DNA from: an uncultured Clostridia bacterium
Lineage (GTDB): Bacteria; Bacillota; Clostridia; Oscillospirales; CAG-272
DNA length: 53,354 nt
Assembly (NCBI GenBank): GCA_944391815.1
Contig: CALXUV010000074.1
Location: 1 to 53,354 of the forward strand
Reading direction: 5' to 3'
The notes under the pieces were generated by a model. It saw only the letters and a program-made list of their open reading frames with translations. It did not search any database and was not told the origin of the DNA. The stretch's first letter is position 1, and every line of letters starts with the position of its first letter. Position numbers and translations under genes: made by a program. Of this stretch, positions 52,272 through 53,354 are shown piece after piece.

Positions 52272-52552
52272 AATCAGCGGTTTTAAAAACGCTTTCGGAC
52301 ATTGACTCCGATAAATCACATAAAAACTTCATTTTTCCGGGAAAAAACCGAAAAGGAGAGTATCTGCGGGGCACAAACATTGTTTACTACTCAAAACCGA
52401 GAGCGGAATTTGTTACAATTCCCGGTCCACTCGACGAAGAAGCTCTCCGCAAATATTTCAAGGGTGTCTGCGAAGCGGCAAGCGGATGTCTGTTTGAAAT
52501 GGCACAGCGTGATTCGGCGACGCTGAACGCGGCAAACGTTACGTTCAGATAG
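52265..52552 (+). pseudogene. Probable decayed gene, C-terminal piece only
   Basis: A 95-codon open frame with protein-like character but no ATG, GTG or TTG start. It contains YLRGTNIVYYSKP, FVTIPGPLDEEALRKYF and CEAASGCLFEMAQRDSATL. This pattern recalls the C-terminal part of uroporphyrinogen-decarboxylase-like proteins (a P-x-LDE and GC-x-E-x-x-QRD arrangement). It ends early at TAG. A stop sits directly before it at 52262, and a GTG-started frame at 52261 ends after 14 codons. Best read as a truncated remnant; similarity is from memory of the pattern. Confidence 0.4.
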
Positions 52553-53031
52553 CAAAAGAATGTATAGAAAGATACCGGAAACCGTAAGACACTCACCGCT
52601 TCCGTATACAGCAACAAAAGTAATCCGTTAAGCCGTTACCCGAAAGCTGTTCAGCCCTTCTCCTACGGGTTCCCTTAACCCTAAAATACCGAAAAAAACG
52701 TTTTCTGCTGTCTATCATAACAGTAATTTACGGCAGACACGAAGGTAAGACATTCAACAACATTGCAATCATTAAAAAAATTCAATCTCACTGATGAAAA
52801 TCTTAAATTTCTTATTTTGCCATTCAAAATAAATAATTTACCGGATAAAATGTAAATCAGGTAAAACGAAAAACAAACAGCAAAAAAAGACAAGGTCTGC
52901 CTGCACGGTACCCGCAAAAGCGTCTGACTTTTGAGGTACATGCAATTCTGACCTTGTCTTTTGGTTTTAAATGAAAACCGGGAAGACATTCACCGATATT
53001 ATTTCCCGATTACGCCCTGATCTCTTACCGA
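52272..53031. other. Intergenic region with a gene remnant and hairpin
   Basis: 760 bases containing the probable remnant (to 52552), about 330 bases where I see nothing distinct, and the composite hairpin at 52885-52962. Two short open frames at 52302-52526 (plus) and 52681-52989 (minus) look spurious. Confidence 0.5.
52885..52962. terminator. Composite long hairpin between convergent genes
   Basis: Outer stem AAAAGACAAGGT (52885-52896) with ACCTTGTCTTTT (52951-52962), 12 bp perfect. Inside are TGCA/TGCA (52902-52905/52941-52944), GGTACC/GGTAC and CAAAAG/CTTTTG (52915-52920/52928-52933) with a CGTCTGA-like loop. Shares ACAAGGTC and the ACCCG...GAGGT layout with 13323-13405. Likely terminates the solute-binding protein gene (minus) and read-through from the left. 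Confidence 0.65.
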
Positions 53032-53354
53032 TCAGTACTGAATGGTTTTGAATGTCTCACTTATGTAATCGTTTATCAGATTCTGAGCCGCATCGGCTTT
53101 TGCAGCTATTTCTGTGGAGATTGAAGTCTGATTTTTGATGCAGTTGTAGAAAACACTGCAAATGCTTCCGGCTTTGTAGTTATACTCGCAAAGGAAACTC
53201 TTGCTCGCCGTTTCATAAATAAGATCTATCATCCTCGATGCGTTGTCATCTCTTGCGTATTTGTTTTTCAGCGCAACATTATAAAACGCCTCTGTTGTAT
53301 ATCTGTACGCTTCGGCACAAAGAGCCTCAATGCAGATACCGACCTTTTCAAGTA
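53032..53354 (-). CDS. ABC transporter solute-binding protein, C-terminal part
   Basis: An open frame running off the right edge; about 107 C-terminal residues are present. CIEALCAEAYRYTTEAFYNVALKNKYARDDNASRMIDLIYE, then VFYNCIKNQTSISTEIAAKADAAQNLINDY, resemble the end of family 1 extracellular solute-binding proteins (sugar or oligosaccharide importers). The lipoprotein signal would be off the window. The transporter partner genes are not visible. Followed by the hairpin at 52885-52962. Confidence 0.7.
   Translation of the reverse strand, partial: LEKVGICIEALCAEAYRYTTEAFYNVALKNKYARDDNASRMIDLIYETASKSFLCEYNYKAGSICSVFYNCIKNQTSISTEIAAKADAAQNLINDYISETFKTIQY

Noticed and set aside
52681-52989. 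102-codon minus-strand frame
   Set aside because: It runs through the composite hairpin at 52885-52962 and has no recognisable features.

Overview
The window reads as chromosome from a low-to-moderate G+C Firmicute, most likely an uncultured gut clostridium of the Ruminococcaceae/Oscillospiraceae type. This is inferred from the gene set (RNase Y, SepF, MtaB, type II pantothenate kinase, Na/Pi cotransporter with a PhoU tail, a Tr-bp111-tailed MetRS), strong GGAGG ribosome binding sites, some TTG starts and a pectin/glycosaminoglycan uronate locus. I found no rRNA, tRNA, CRISPR array, phage or IS element.

Layout. (1) 0.3-2.9 kb: rny (minus) divergent from a YitT-type membrane protein. (2) 3.5-9.7 kb: an unsaturated-uronate island on the minus strand. 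It runs kduI (fused to an unusual N-terminal domain), an SDR dehydrogenase of KduD/gluconate-5-dehydrogenase type and two tandem GH88 hydrolases, with a divergent AraC regulator. The GH88 enzymes release the unsaturated uronate, KduI isomerises it and the SDR reduces it towards KDG. (3) 10-13.2 kb (plus): mtaB and a Na/Pi cotransporter. (4) 13.5-16.3 kb (minus): nucleoside salvage, deoD-cdd-pdp. (5) 16.5-30 kb (minus): a cytosolic glutaminase-A/DUF4965-type protein, truB, nrnA, tatD, metG, an RluD-type pseudouridine synthase, lspA and ileS. (6) 30-33.6 kb (minus): rtcB, sepF, yggS, miaA. This resembles the Firmicute ylmE-sepF-ylmG-ylmH-divIVA-ileS cluster, with rtcB standing where ylmG-ylmH-divIVA would be. 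(7) 33.8-38.6 kb (minus): pyridoxal kinase, rbfA, aroB, aroA, aroC. (8) 38.7-45.9 kb (minus): an Mrr-type restriction enzyme, a cation/proton antiporter, a shikimate dehydrogenase-shikimate kinase fusion, a CDF transporter and CoaW. (9) 46-52.3 kb (plus): a NagD-like HAD phosphatase, a polysaccharide deacetylase-like protein, YifB/ComM, a YpsA/SLOG-like protein and a DUF2812-like membrane protein. The right edge cuts the C-terminus of an ABC solute-binding protein.

The intergenic DNA is the least ordinary part. It holds long composite hairpins between convergent genes (2974-3046, 13323-13405, 52885-52962), several short degenerate tandem arrays (24-bp, 26-bp, about 43-bp and about 120-bp units), a 17-bp AT-rich palindrome between divergent genes, a consensus promoter wrapped in an 11-bp inverted repeat upstream of the Mrr gene, and four identical DnaA-box-like 9-mers in 117 bp near a major gene-strand switch. 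The strongest leads for something new are the KduI fusion with its regulator/operator, the DnaA-box cluster, and the composite hairpin family.
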